From contig NZ_JAUTAG010000001.1 of the NCBI RefSeq assembly GCF_030818255.1, positions 2,170,001 to 2,234,000 on the forward strand: a DNA stretch of 64,000 nt. Direction: 5' to 3'. Below the pieces are notes generated by a model. The model searched no databases and had not been told where the DNA came from. It saw nothing but the letters and a program-made list of their open reading frames with translations. The translations under genes and the position numbers were made by a program. This document shows positions 44,014 to 53,495 of this stretch, piece by piece; within the stretch, counting starts at the first letter, position 1; every line of letters starts with the position of its first letter. This DNA is from Microbacterium sp. SORGH_AS_0969. Its GTDB lineage: Bacteria; Actinomycetota; Actinomycetes; Actinomycetales; Microbacteriaceae.

Positions 44014-44688
44014 TCAGGCCGTGCCCGAGGCCGTCACCCGCTCGGCCGCACGTCGAACCGAGGCCGGAACGGGCGTCCCCTCCCGCGTCTGAGGCGACGT
44101 GACGGGGTCGCCCACGCTCATCCGCAGCGGTAGCGTGCCGGCCCACACCGAGCGGTCCTCACCGTCGTCGTCCTCCTCGACCATCGAACCGGCATTGTCC
44201 TTGACGCTGGCCACGGCGAGCGGGATACGCAGCACCATGGTCGCGGCCAGTTCTCGTCCCGTCATCGGTCGCACCTCGAGGCCGCGCCCCGGCATGAGGT
44301 GCTCCGAGAGCGTCAGGAGCGCCGCTTCTTTCTCCTCGGCGGGAACCACGGATGCCACCCCGTGCACGACGGCGCACCGGTACCGCATCGAGCTGTCGAA
44401 CAGGGAGCGCGCGTACTTCAGGCCCATGAGGTGGGTCACCGTGACGCACACCGGCGCGCCCGCGGCGATGCGGCGGAAGAAGTCGCTTCCGGTCGACCCG
44501 TGGATGAGGAGGTCGTCCCCGTCGCGGCCGATGCCGATCGGAAGCGCCACGGGGCGATCGTCGCGCACGATAGCCAGGGTGGCGGAGAGGGCGCCGTCGA
44601 TCACGTCGTACAGGGCCGCACGATCGGTGACCTGGTAGTGGGATTCGCGGCGGACGCGGGTTTGGGCGGTGAGAGGGAGGTCGGTCAT
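44014..44688 (-). CDS. Pyridoxamine-phosphate-oxidase-like flavin-binding protein
   Basis: A 224-residue split-barrel protein of the PNPOx-like/nimA group. Residues ALPIGIGRDGDDLLIHGS and the FMN-type loop FFRRIAAGAPVCVTV with TGREL match the family. It is divergent from a MocR-type regulator that shares the palindrome between them, so the pair may respond to B6 or a related cofactor. The substrate is unknown. Confidence 0.8.
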   Translation of the reverse strand: MTDLPLTAQTRVRRESHYQVTDRAALYDVIDGALSATLAIVRDDRPVALPIGIGRDGDDLLIHGSTGSDFFRRIAAGAPVCVTVTHLMGLKYARSLFDSSMRYRCAVVHGVASVVPAEEKEAALLTLSEHLMPGRGLEVRPMTGRELAATMVLRIPLAVASVKDNAGSMVEEDDDGEDRSVWAGTLPLRMSVGDPVTSPQTREGTPVPASVRRAAERVTASGTA

Positions 44689-44710
44689 TCTCCGAGTTCA
44701 CTCGATCGAC

Positions 44711-44753
44711 TGGTCTAGTACGTAGACCAATTCGTGCCGTTCCGCGTGGACCA
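44711..44753. promoter_or_regulatory. Operator cluster between flavin-binding gene and mocR
   Basis: TGGTCTA-GTACG-TAGACCA at 44711-44729 is a perfect 7-5-7 inverted repeat; a related TGGACCA lies at 44747-44753. Such multiple sites are typical of MocR/PdxR regulators. Confidence 0.65.
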
Positions 44754-46212
44754 GTGGCAAACTGTCGCGGTGATCTCCCTTGGCATCCTGGATCGGCGCT
44801 CCGCCGTGCCCCTGCATGAGCAACTCGCGCACGGCTTGCGAGCCGCTGTTCTGGACGGGCGCGTGAGCGGTGGAGAGCCGGTGCCCTCCACGCGAGCCCT
44901 CGCCGCCGACCTGGGGGTCGCCCGGGGAACGGTCGTGGCGGCGTATGAGATCCTCGCGGGCGAGGGCTACCTTCTCGCCACTCCGGGGGGAGGGACGGTG
45001 GTCGCCGATCTTGTAACCCGTTCGGCCGAGCGACCCGCGCCGACGGTGGTGCCCGCGGCCGCGTCGGACGATGAGGTCGATCTCAGTCCCGGCCGCCCCC
45101 GCACCGAGGGTCTCTCTGACGCAGCCTGGCGCTCGGCCTGGCGGCGGGCGGCCGCCCTCGACCCGGCGTCGGACGTCGACGACGCGCAGGGGTTCCCCGC
45201 CCTGCGCGCGGAGATCGCGAGGCACCTCGGGCGCACCCGCGGTCTCGGGGTCGCGGCGGACGACGTCATCGTCACCGCCGGCACCAGCGATGCGATGCTG
45301 CTGACCCTGCTCGCGCTCGGATCCGAGCGCGGTCGGGAGCGACTTCGCGTGGGCATCGAGGACCCGGGCTACCCTCGCGTGCGCATGGTCCTTCGGCGTC
45401 TCGGTATCGACTCTGTGCCGATCCCCGTACGGGTGGGATCCGGGCTCGATCTCGACGCCCTCGCTCAGCACCGCGATCTCGACGCGCTGATCGTGACGCC
45501 GAATCACCACTACCCGCTGGGCAGTCGACTGGATGCCGAACAGCGGGCGGTCCTTCTGGCCTGGGCCGCAGAGGAGAACGTGATCGTCGTCGAGGACGAC
45601 TACGACAGCGAGTTCCCGCACGGGCGGGCACCCCTGCCGCCCTTGGCGCTCCTGGATCCGTCCCGCGTGGTGCTGATCGGCAGCATGTCGAAGGTCCTAA
45701 CGCCGGCCGTGCGGTGCGGATGGGTCGTCGCTTCCGGACCGGTGGGCGAGCGGATCCGTGCGACGCGCGAGGACCTCGATCTCCCGGTCTCGCTCGTGCA
45801 GCAGCATGCGTTGGCGCTGTACCTCGCCGAGGGGGCGCTCGCCCGCCATACGGCCCGACGGCGGCGCGACTACCGGCATCGTCGGCAGCTGCTGCTCGAG
45901 GCGTTCGCGAACGTGCCGGGGGTCGAACTCGTGGCGACGGACGGTGGACTGCACGCCGTGGTCCTGCTCGCCGGACAGGGACTCGACAAGGAACGCGCGA
46001 TCGTGGCCGGCGTGGCTGAGAGCGGTGTGCGGGTCGAACCGCTGTCACGGTACGCGGCTGGCGTTGCGTCTGCGCCGCTTCCCGCGGGTTTCGTGTTCGG
46101 GTACGCCGAGCCGTCGACCGTGGCTCTCATGGAGGCGGTCGCTGCGATGATCGGCGTCCTGCGGGCCGAAGTCGCGGGCAGCGGTGCGGCGGAAAGGCTG
46201 AGTGGTCCCTAA
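44734..46212 (+). CDS. MocR-type GntR/aminotransferase-fold regulator
   Basis: A 492-residue fusion of a GntR winged helix (PLHEQLAHGLRAAVLDGR and PSTRALAADLGVARGTVVA) with a fold-type I aminotransferase domain. The PLP Lys is in GSMSKVLTPAVRCGW, and VEDDYDSEF is the co-substrate Asp region. Most such proteins are regulators, not enzymes. GTG 44734 is the ORF start, but the third operator half-site is inside this segment, so the GTG at 44770 may be the true start. Confidence 0.87.
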   Translation: MPFRVDQWQTVAVISLGILDRRSAVPLHEQLAHGLRAAVLDGRVSGGEPVPSTRALAADLGVARGTVVAAYEILAGEGYLLATPGGGTVVADLVTRSAERPAPTVVPAAASDDEVDLSPGRPRTEGLSDAAWRSAWRRAAALDPASDVDDAQGFPALRAEIARHLGRTRGLGVAADDVIVTAGTSDAMLLTLLALGSERGRERLRVGIEDPGYPRVRMVLRRLGIDSVPIPVRVGSGLDLDALAQHRDLDALIVTPNHHYPLGSRLDAEQRAVLLAWAAEENVIVVEDDYDSEFPHGRAPLPPLALLDPSRVVLIGSMSKVLTPAVRCGWVVASGPVGERIRATREDLDLPVSLVQQHALALYLAEGALARHTARRRRDYRHRRQLLLEAFANVPGVELVATDGGLHAVVLLAGQGLDKERAIVAGVAESGVRVEPLSRYAAGVASAPLPAGFVFGYAEPSTVALMEAVAAMIGVLRAEVAGSGAAERLSGP

Positions 46213-46742
46213 TCGGGCCGGGTGAGCCACCCCGCCCCGTACAGGATCTCTCGCCCGATGTCATCGGGGGAGCGCCCGTTCGTCGCGATCCGCGCATCGG
46301 CGGCGTGTGCGTCGAGCTCCGCGGCCGCGCGTCTGCTCCGGGCGATGTGCTCGTCGACGGACGTGCCCCACTCGCGCCGAGCGAGTCTCTCCGCTGCGGC
46401 AGCGTCGGTCGATGTCAGCAGAACGGTGTGGGCCCGCACCTCGCCACCGGCCGCCGCCAGCGCGGCCGACAGGGCCTCGACCTGCGCGATGCTCACGGTG
46501 TTCGTGAACAGCAGCCGGTGGTATCCGAGGGCTCGATAGGCGGCCCACATCGAGGTCAGATTGTGCTCAGCGAGAGCAATACCCTCTCGCCAGGGTTCCG
46601 GATATGCCTGGTCGAGATTGTCGCCCTCGATGACGGCGTGCCGTACGCCGTGTGCCGCGAGGATTCGCGACGCTTCCGCAGCCACCGTGGATTTGCCCAC
46701 GCCGGATCGGCCCCCGATGAAGATGACTTCTGTGAGCGGCAT
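46209..46742 (-). CDS. P-loop kinase-like ATPase
   Basis: A 177-residue P-loop NTPase: FIGGRSGVGKSTVA is Walker A at about residues 8-20, and VIEGDNLDQAYPE is a nucleoside/shikimate kinase-like lid. The stop overlaps the convergent mocR end. The ATG at 46742 fits the domain; an upstream ATG at 46781 is possible. The substrate is unknown. Confidence 0.72.
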   Translation of the reverse strand: MPLTEVIFIGGRSGVGKSTVAAEASRILAAHGVRHAVIEGDNLDQAYPEPWREGIALAEHNLTSMWAAYRALGYHRLLFTNTVSIAQVEALSAALAAAGGEVRAHTVLLTSTDAAAAERLARREWGTSVDEHIARSRRAAAELDAHAADARIATNGRSPDDIGREILYGAGWLTRPD

Positions 46743-46838
46743 GTCCTTCGGTGGGACACCGCCGCGAAGCACGCGCATCATCCCCGAATTATGTCGGCAT
46801 CGCGCGATCGGTGCGGCGTCGGGGTCGAAAACGTTCCG

Positions 46839-48290
46839 TCAAAACGGCGCGGCGTCCGGCGGGGTCGAGATTGCGGTGGTGTAGCCCTCGCCCGCTCCGT
46901 CTGAATCCGGGAGGAACATGATCCGCGGCGGCGGAGTCTCCGTCACGTGCTGACCCAGCGGACTCCGGAAGCGGAGCGTGCCGTCAGACTCCTGAGTCAC
47001 GCTCCACGCCGTCTCTGTCTTGAGGGTGTGATGCCGCACGCACAGGTGGCACAGGTTCGTCAGCGTGGTCGCGCCGCCGTGCTGTGCTTCGTGATTGTGA
47101 TCGAGCTGGCACCGGGTCAGCGGTGCACGGCACCCCGGAGCGCGACAGTGCTGGTCGCGCGCAGCGAGGTAGCGGCGCTGGGCGGCGGACGGGCTGTAAC
47201 GGTCGACCTCGAGCACCGTGCCCGTGACGGGGTCGCACAGGACGCGATCCCACCCCGGAGCGTGGGCAGCGAGGTGCCGTGCCGACTCCGGGTCGATGGG
47301 GCTTCGCCCGGCGACGGCCGCACCCGCGTCGGTGTGCCCGAGGAGCGTCAGCACGGGCACAGTGATCTGGACCTGAGCGCGAATCGCGCCGAGGCCGCCG
47401 GGACACGTCGCCTCGGTCGTCGGGTCGATCGTCGGAGCGGCCGTCAGGAGAAGGTCGGCGCAGAGATCGGCCCCGATCTGCGCGAGCGTCCGCTCGTCAG
47501 GGGAAACGCGAGGGGTGTCCGCCCGTGAAGGGGTCGCGCGATCGGCCGCTGTCGCGGTGTCACCGGGGAGCCCGCCCGTCGCGAGCTCGTCGGTTCCGCC
47601 ATCTCCGGCCACCGCTCTGCTCGACGCCCGGATCACCGCGGCCTGTCGGCGCAGACGGTCCCGGATGCCATAGGCCACGGTCGCGGACAGGATGACGCTC
47701 AGCTCGGCCATGCCGTCCGCGAGGTCGCGAACGCTCACTCCCCGCGCTCGTGCTGCGCGGGCATGCCGAGTTGTCATCCCCTCCGGCTGAACACTCTCCG
47801 CGAGTTCGCGCGCGAAGGCCCGCACGCGCGCCGGGGAGTCTCGTTCCGCGCGGGAGAGAACGACCTCCTCCCACCCTCTTCGCGTCTCGTCGTCATCAAT
47901 GGCGACCCCTGTCTCGAGCACCGCCTGAACGTGCCGGAGCGTGATGCGACCCGATTCGAGCGCATCGACCGTTGAGCTGAATTTCTCGGTCAGCGTGTAC
48001 GCGTCGTCGAGCTCTCGCTGGACGGTCAGGTCGTGCGACTTGGTCGCCACCGCGATCTCGAGAGCCGCCGAACGGATCGGCATCTCGCGTTCTCGTGACG
48101 CGCGGGAGCCTGCCCGTGCGACCTCTGCGAGTGCGATCTGCATGACCTCTGCTCGCTGCCGGATCAGCGTGGCCTGCAGGCGCGCGACGTCGGCGGTGAC
48201 CGCGCGGATCTCGGCGACCAGCGCGCGGAGGCGGTCGCCGTCGTCGGGACTCGGCCCCATGGGAGAGGGGGGAGCGAGGAGATCGGTCAT
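46839..48290 (-). CDS. DUF222 / HNH endonuclease-domain protein
   Basis: A 483-residue protein with a long DUF222 (13E12-like) helical region and a C-terminal HNH motif, HCRAPGCRAPLTRCQLDHNH followed by NLCHLCVRHH. The HNH region carries the Cys and His residues expected for zinc and catalysis. These multicopy actinobacterial genes are often mobile-element associated, but their activity is not established. The ATG is at 48290; the frame continues upstream without a ribosome site. Confidence 0.85.
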   Translation of the reverse strand: MTDLLAPPSPMGPSPDDGDRLRALVAEIRAVTADVARLQATLIRQRAEVMQIALAEVARAGSRASREREMPIRSAALEIAVATKSHDLTVQRELDDAYTLTEKFSSTVDALESGRITLRHVQAVLETGVAIDDDETRRGWEEVVLSRAERDSPARVRAFARELAESVQPEGMTTRHARAARARGVSVRDLADGMAELSVILSATVAYGIRDRLRRQAAVIRASSRAVAGDGGTDELATGGLPGDTATAADRATPSRADTPRVSPDERTLAQIGADLCADLLLTAAPTIDPTTEATCPGGLGAIRAQVQITVPVLTLLGHTDAGAAVAGRSPIDPESARHLAAHAPGWDRVLCDPVTGTVLEVDRYSPSAAQRRYLAARDQHCRAPGCRAPLTRCQLDHNHEAQHGGATTLTNLCHLCVRHHTLKTETAWSVTQESDGTLRFRSPLGQHVTETPPPRIMFLPDSDGAGEGYTTAISTPPDAAPF

Positions 48291-48420
48291 GGCTCCACGA
48301 TAGAAACTATGTTCGAATGTCTCAATCGAACTCACCCCGCTGTCGCGGAATCTCACCCGAGTACGCGCGCGCCGTCGCCGTCGCACTCGAGGCCTCCGAC
48401 CTCGAGCGCCCCCACCCTCC

Positions 48421-50001
48421 TCACCCCTCGAGAATCTCCAACGCCGCCATCGCCGCGTTCTGTCCCCCGATCCCGCTCACCGCGCCGCCACGCTGCGCGC
48501 TCGACCCGCACAGCAGCACGCGCGAGTGCGCCGTCGCGACGCCCCATCGCGCGGACGGGGTGGCAACGGGCGCAGCAAGCCACGGCCACGACAGTCCGCC
48601 GTGGAAGATGTTCCCGCCGACCATGTTGAGCGATTCCTCGAGATCCGCGGTGGTGCGCGCCTCGATGCACAACCGCCCGTCCGGCGCCCGCAGGATGCAG
48701 TCCCGCAGCGGCTCGTCGAGCACCGCGTCGAGGGATTGCTGCGCTGCCGCCAATAGGCGCGCGCCGGCCGCGACGGGATCGGTGTCGTCGATGAGGCGAT
48801 GCGGCACGTGAAGCCCGAAGAGCGTCAACGTCTGCGCTCCGCTCGCGCGCAACTCCTCGCCGAGGATCGACGGATCGGTCAGCGAGTGGCAGTAGATCTC
48901 GAGGGGAAGCGGATCCGGCAGCATCCCGCCCGTCGCCGCGACGAAGGCCGAGTCGAGCTGCGTCATGGTCTCGTTGACGTGGAACGTGCCCGCAAACGCC
49001 GCCTCGGGTGAGACGGAGCGGTCGCGAAGTCGGGGGAGCCGCGAGAGCAGCATGTTGACTTTCACCTGTGCTCCCTCCGGCTCGTCGACCGAGGTCGGTG
49101 TCCCGCCGGCCGTCAGGAGCCGCGCGAGCACCGCTTCCCCGACGCCGCTGAGCACGAGCGAGCCGTAGAAGACCTCGGGTCGATCGGTCACACCGTGCAC
49201 TTCTCCGTCGGGGGAGACCGACACGACGTCGATGCCCGTGAGGATCTCGGCCCCGGCTTCGCGCGCGACCCGCTCGAGCTCGGCCGTGACGGCGCCCATC
49301 CCGCCCACGGGGACGTCCCAGTGCCCGGTCTCGCCGCCGATCACGTGATAGAGGAAGCACCGGTTCTGCGCGAGCGACGGATCGTCCGACGACGCGAAGG
49401 TCCCGATGAGTCCGTCGGTCAGCGCGATCCCGCGCACGAGGTCGCTCTCGAACGACGAGCGCAGCAGGTCGCCGAGCGGACGCGAGGTGAGCGCCGACCA
49501 CAGCTCGTCGTCACCCACGCGGTCCCGAACCTCGTCCTCGGTCGGCAGCGGCTCCGTCATGGTCGGGAAGACCGCGCGCGCCAGCGGCGCCAGACGCTCC
49601 CCGAACGCCGCGTACCTCTCGGCGTCGCCGGCATCACCGAGCGTTCGGGTGAACGAGGCGGCGGTGGCCTCGGCATCCTGTGTGTCGATCAGGATCCCGC
49701 GCGATGGATCAGCCGGATCCGGCGTGTACGACGAGTACCGCCGACGCCGTAGGTCGATCCGCAGGCCGAGATCGTCGATGATCTTCCGCGGCAGCAGACT
49801 GACCAGGTACGAGTACCGCGACAGGCGTGCATCGACCCCCGCCCACGGTCGTTCCGACACGGCGGCGCCGCCCACGGCATCCGACCGTTCGAGAACCACC
49901 ACCGATCGCCCTGCCCGGGCGAGGTAGGCCGCGGCGACGAGGGCGTTGTGTCCTCCTCCCGCGATGACGACGTCGTACCGGCGAGTTTCCGAAGCGGTCA
50001 T
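48421..50001 (-). CDS. CrtI-like FAD-dependent oxidoreductase
   Basis: A 526-residue flavoprotein with an FAD motif YDVVIAGGGHNALVAAAYLA at about residues 9-28, VVVLERSDAVGGAAVSE, and a C-terminal GGAVSGIGGQNAAMA. It belongs to the phytoene-desaturase-like/PYROXD2 group. No carotenoid genes surround it, so a role in carotenoid synthesis is not supported. It is divergent from the inositol monophosphatase gene. Confidence 0.8.
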   Translation of the reverse strand: MTASETRRYDVVIAGGGHNALVAAAYLARAGRSVVVLERSDAVGGAAVSERPWAGVDARLSRYSYLVSLLPRKIIDDLGLRIDLRRRRYSSYTPDPADPSRGILIDTQDAEATAASFTRTLGDAGDAERYAAFGERLAPLARAVFPTMTEPLPTEDEVRDRVGDDELWSALTSRPLGDLLRSSFESDLVRGIALTDGLIGTFASSDDPSLAQNRCFLYHVIGGETGHWDVPVGGMGAVTAELERVAREAGAEILTGIDVVSVSPDGEVHGVTDRPEVFYGSLVLSGVGEAVLARLLTAGGTPTSVDEPEGAQVKVNMLLSRLPRLRDRSVSPEAAFAGTFHVNETMTQLDSAFVAATGGMLPDPLPLEIYCHSLTDPSILGEELRASGAQTLTLFGLHVPHRLIDDTDPVAAGARLLAAAQQSLDAVLDEPLRDCILRAPDGRLCIEARTTADLEESLNMVGGNIFHGGLSWPWLAAPVATPSARWGVATAHSRVLLCGSSAQRGGAVSGIGGQNAAMAALEILEG

Positions 50002-50062
50002 GCCCCCACGCTAGCGATGACCCCGAATCGCACCGAGGGGGTGGCGCAGTAGCGTGGATGCC

Positions 50063-50863
50063 ATGACCCTCGCCGCGGAACTGCTCGACATCGCCACCCG
50101 CATCGCCCGAGAGGCCGGTGACCTCGCACGTCGCCGCCGAGAAGAAGGAGTGACGGTCGCCGCGACCAAATCGGCCGCCGCCGACATCGTCACCGCCGCC
50201 GACCGCGAGGTCGAGGCGTTCGTGCGCGCCGAGCTGGAGCGCGTGCGTCCGGGGGACGGGTTCTTCGGAGAGGAGTCCGCGGCCACCGAGAGCGCCACCG
50301 GCGTCACGTGGGTCGTCGACCCGATCGATGGCACCGTCAACTACGCCTACGGTATCCCGGCGTGGGCGGTCAGCATCGCCGCCGTCGAGGGCCCCGCGGA
50401 TCCGGCCGAGTGGGTCGCGCTCGCCGGTGCGGTCTACAACCCCCTGACCGGCGAGATGTTCCGCGCCTCGCGCGGTGGGGGCGCCTGGCTCGGTGACACG
50501 CGTCTCGCGGTGACGAACGATGTGGGCGAGGCCGGGGGCCTCGTCGCCACCGGCTTCGGATACGACCCCGCCACGCACCCGCCCACTCTTGCTCAGCTCG
50601 GCCGGGTCATGCCCATCGCGCGCGACGTCCGCCGCATCGGGGCGGCCTCGCTCGACCTCGCCTCGGTCGCCGCCGGACGAATGGATGCCTATTACGAGAA
50701 GGGCACCAACCCCTGGGATCACGCGGCGGGGGCGCTCCTCGTCGAGGAAGCGGGTGGCATGCTCGGGGGCGCTCCCGGGGGCCGTCCGGGCAAGGGAATG
50801 GTCATCGCCGCGGGGCCCGCGTTCTTCCCGCGCCTGGAGGAGCTGCTCGACTACGACAGGTGA
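50063..50863 (+). CDS. Inositol monophosphatase family protein
   Basis: A 266-residue Mg-dependent phosphatase: GFFGEESAAT, VTWVVDPIDGTVNYAYGIP (metal-binding Asp pair) and NPWDHAAGALLVEEAGG are the family blocks. It may hydrolyse inositol phosphate, histidinol phosphate or a related sugar phosphate. The ATG is at 50063, following an in-frame GTG at 50054. Confidence 0.9.
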   Translation: MTLAAELLDIATRIAREAGDLARRRREEGVTVAATKSAAADIVTAADREVEAFVRAELERVRPGDGFFGEESAATESATGVTWVVDPIDGTVNYAYGIPAWAVSIAAVEGPADPAEWVALAGAVYNPLTGEMFRASRGGGAWLGDTRLAVTNDVGEAGGLVATGFGYDPATHPPTLAQLGRVMPIARDVRRIGAASLDLASVAAGRMDAYYEKGTNPWDHAAGALLVEEAGGMLGGAPGGRPGKGMVIAAGPAFFPRLEELLDYDR

Positions 50864-51013
50864 GATCGGGGCTGCACTCATGGCATTCACAGTCCCGCCG
50901 GGTTAGTCTGTTTACCCGATCGTTATTTTCGCGACCCGAACAAGCGGAAATGGCAAAAGCCCCGAAAGCCCGAAGCCGTCGCGCCTGCGACACGACACGA
51001 GAGCCATCGCGCG

Positions 51014-52585
51014 TTGCCGTCAGAAGCCCCAGAGACTGAGCCCGCCCGCACCCGGCGATCCAGTCGACCCACCGCAGTGCCCGCCTCGACCCCGCAGCTC
51101 ACGCGGGCCGAGATGCGCCGCCGCACCGCTCCCGCCGTCCTGGATGAATCGACTCCGGATGCCGCCACCCCCAGCGAACCCGCCCCGGTCGATGCCGAGG
51201 TGGCTGCCCAGTCGGCCATGGTCGAGCAGGTTGCCGCGGCCGTCGTCGAGACCGTCATCGCCGCGACGATCGAGCCCACGCTTCCTCCCCGCCGACGGTC
51301 GAGCCGCGCGGCCGAGGCGACCCCGGCTTCCGAGCAGCGTTCCTCCGAGGCCGGCGTCGAGGTCCTGGCATCCGAGTCCTCCTCCGTCGACGCCGATGCC
51401 CTGTCGGTGACCGTCGTCGACGAGCGCCAGTCCGACGAGGGCGACATCGCGGTCATCCTGCAGAGCGCCGAGCCCGCGACCGCGACCACCCCGGTCACGC
51501 TGCCGACCTCTCCCATCACTCTTCCCGCCACGCGGCGGACCCGTCGTCGACCCGTGGCCCCCGCGGAGATCGCGGACACCGAGGCGCAGCCTCAGACCGT
51601 GAAGCCCGAGGCCGCAAAGCCCGCGCAGGACGCGCCCACGGGCGCTTCTTTCGGTCCCGCCGCGACCACGGCCGCTGACAGCGACGTCGTGGACGAATTC
51701 GAGGCGGCCGCCCGCCTCTTCGCTTTCACCGGCGAGCCCTCCGAGCAGTCGGCCCCCAAGGTCGCCGCCCCCACCCAGCCCGTCACTCAGGGACTCCCGG
51801 TCGCCGCGGCTCCCCGCACGCGTCGGAACGGCCGCCGCATCGCGGCCGCGTCGTTCTCGGTCGGTGTCATGGGTCTCGTCGGCCTGATGACCGTCGGCAT
51901 GACCATGCCCGTGAGCGCGCTGGCTTCGGCCAGCGGTACGTCGAGCGTCACGGCGCCCGACACCACCCAGCCCGCGACCGTCACGCTCGCGGCCGGTGAC
52001 ACGTCGGGCGGAGACGTCGGCGACAGCCAGGCCATCCAGGCGTACGTGGCCCCCGCCGAGTCGCAGGCCGCCGTCGTCGACCGCGCCGACGACGGCTACC
52101 AGGCGTCGACCTACGCGCAGATGGCCATCGACTCGGGCATCAAGTACCCGTCGAACTTCTACGTCAACAACCCGAACTCGCCCATCCAGTGGCCCTTCGC
52201 GGTCGGCGTGTCGATCTCGTACGGCTTCGGCATGCGCGACGGCGGCTTCCACGAGGGCGCCGACTTCGTGCCCGGCGAGGGTGCCCCCGTGCAGGCGATC
52301 GCCGACGGAACCGTCCGCATCGCGACCGAGCAGGGCGGGGCCTTCGGCGTCACCGTGCTGATCGACCACGAGATCGACGGTCAGCTCGTCTCGAGCCGCT
52401 ACGGACATATGCAGTACGGCTCGCTGCAGGTCACCCCGGGCGAGCACGTGCACGTCGGACAGTTCCTCGGACGCACCGGCAACACCGGCCGCTCGTTCGG
52501 TGCTCACACGCACGTCGAGATCCTTCAGAACGGCACCACGCCGATCGACCCGATCGCGTGGCTGCGGCAGCACGCGGGAGGCTGA
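51014..52585 (+). CDS. M23 metallopeptidase with long disordered N-terminus
   Basis: A 523-residue protein. The first 270 residues are Ala/Pro/Glu/Thr-rich and probably disordered, with Arg clusters (RTRRSSR). A membrane-spanning segment lies at about 279-299, and a LytM/M23 domain follows at about 385-520 with GFHEGADF (metal His and Asp) and GAHTHVEI (HxH). It should cleave peptidoglycan cross-links outside the cell. The start is uncertain: TTG 51014 is the ORF start, but the frame is open far upstream and the ATG at 50950 is in another frame. Translation may begin at the ATG at 51113. Confidence 0.8.
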   Translation: MPSEAPETEPARTRRSSRPTAVPASTPQLTRAEMRRRTAPAVLDESTPDAATPSEPAPVDAEVAAQSAMVEQVAAAVVETVIAATIEPTLPPRRRSSRAAEATPASEQRSSEAGVEVLASESSSVDADALSVTVVDERQSDEGDIAVILQSAEPATATTPVTLPTSPITLPATRRTRRRPVAPAEIADTEAQPQTVKPEAAKPAQDAPTGASFGPAATTAADSDVVDEFEAAARLFAFTGEPSEQSAPKVAAPTQPVTQGLPVAAAPRTRRNGRRIAAASFSVGVMGLVGLMTVGMTMPVSALASASGTSSVTAPDTTQPATVTLAAGDTSGGDVGDSQAIQAYVAPAESQAAVVDRADDGYQASTYAQMAIDSGIKYPSNFYVNNPNSPIQWPFAVGVSISYGFGMRDGGFHEGADFVPGEGAPVQAIADGTVRIATEQGGAFGVTVLIDHEIDGQLVSSRYGHMQYGSLQVTPGEHVHVGQFLGRTGNTGRSFGAHTHVEILQNGTTPIDPIAWLRQHAGG

Positions 52586-52649
52586 CCGATTGGGGAATCG
52601 GGCCTCGGCTCTGATATCCTCTTCTAGTTGCCCGGAGAGATCCGGGTAC

Positions 52650-52721
52650 GCCCCGATAGCTCAGTGGCAGAGCACTTCCATGGTAAGGAAGGGGTCGTCA
52701 GTTCAATCCTGACTCGGGGCT
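52650..52721 (+). tRNA. tRNA-Thr (GGT)
   Basis: A 72-base tRNA with acceptor GCCCCGA/TCGGGGC, anticodon GGT in loop ATGGTAA between stems CTTCC and GGAAG, and T-arm GTTCAATCC. A short hairpin CCCGGA-GAGA-TCCGGG lies at 52631-52646 just upstream. CCA is not encoded. Confidence 0.96.
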
Positions 52722-52754
52722 CAAGGCATCACTTTCGAACACCGGATGCCGTGC

Positions 52755-52828
52755 GGCGGGGTAGCTCAGTTGGTGAGAGCGCACGACTCATAATCGTGAG
52801 GTCGCGGGTTCAAGCCCCGCTCCCGCTA
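52755..52828 (+). tRNA. tRNA-Met (CAT)
   Basis: A 74-base tRNA with acceptor GGCGGGG pairing TCCCGCT, anticodon CAT in loop CTCATAA, D-arm TAGCTCAGTTGGTGAGAGC. It looks like the elongator type. The accessory island begins directly after it. Confidence 0.95.
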
Positions 52829-52850
52829 CTTCTCAGAGGGGTTAGCTGCC

Positions 52851-53003
52851 TTACTCGAACAATCCTCGAGGCCAGGGCGGACCCTCCGCGTGGATCGTGC
52901 GGTGGTTGCTTAGATCGATGTTCTCCGGGAAACGCTTTCCTTGCCCGTCGCGGAACTATTGGTTCGTACCAAGCTCGGCCCGGAAACGATCGTTTTCGGC
53001 GAC
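52851..53003. repeat. Repeat R1: right-end fragment of the island unit
   Basis: From TTACTCGAACAAT to the palindrome P1 (GGAAACGATCGTTTTCGG, about 52982-53000) this matches the right end of unit R4 at about 63111-63412, with a large internal deletion. Shared stretches include CGGAACTATT and GTACCAAGCTCGGCCCGGAA. It starts about 22 bases after tRNA-Met. Confidence 0.85.
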
Positions 53004-53006
53004 CAC

Positions 53007-53495
53007 CTACTCCGATGCGACTCTGCATGGCGGGAGGTCCACGGTGCCGGCGGATCCGCACGTCAGTCGCATGCCCCATGTTCGATCGCGCCGACAGTTC
53101 ACCATCTTGAACTCCGACCAGTCGTAGCTTCCGAACTTGCCGGGCCATGCCCAGAAGATGACTGCGGAGTCTTCGAATTTCACCTCAATGCCGGTCTCGG
53201 AGAACCAGTCCCACGTTGCAGCACCCGAGTAGACCTCACCTGTGTCGTCCCAACAGATTCCGGAATCGGTCCTCACCCATTGCCCTTCTGGCACATTCGT
53301 CAGTTCGGCATTACCCCCGGGCGAGATCATCAACGACATTCTCGGTTCCGTATCGCTGGCATCGGTATCGTTCCGGCCCCCGTCCCAGGCCGCCGGAGGC
53401 TGCGGTCTGGATTCGGGTTCGCGCCCACCGCAAGCCGCTAGTCCAATGGTCAGGAGAAGGGTGGCAGAGGCTATCGCGGCTAGGCGTCGGAGCAT
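53007..53495 (-). CDS. Hypothetical lipoprotein
   Basis: A 162-residue exported protein with lipobox TIGLAAC (about residues 16-22), a Pro-rich linker and a Trp-rich globular part with three Cys. I recognise no family. Its stop lies only a few bases from the palindrome P1 of repeat R1. It is island cargo with a composition different from core genes. Confidence 0.62.
   Translation of the reverse strand: MLRRLAAIASATLLLTIGLAACGGREPESRPQPPAAWDGGRNDTDASDTEPRMSLMISPGGNAELTNVPEGQWVRTDSGICWDDTGEVYSGAATWDWFSETGIEVKFEDSAVIFWAWPGKFGSYDWSEFKMVNCRRDRTWGMRLTCGSAGTVDLPPCRVASE

Noticed and set aside
50864..51013. Cyclic di-AMP (ydaO) riboswitch ahead of the M23 gene
   Set aside because: Such riboswitches occur before actinobacterial wall hydrolases, but the expected conserved core is not visible here.
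52800..52870. tRNA-Met 3' end as attachment site
   Set aside because: Repeat R1 begins close to it, and a CTACTT motif is shared, but the similarity is too short to call att sites.
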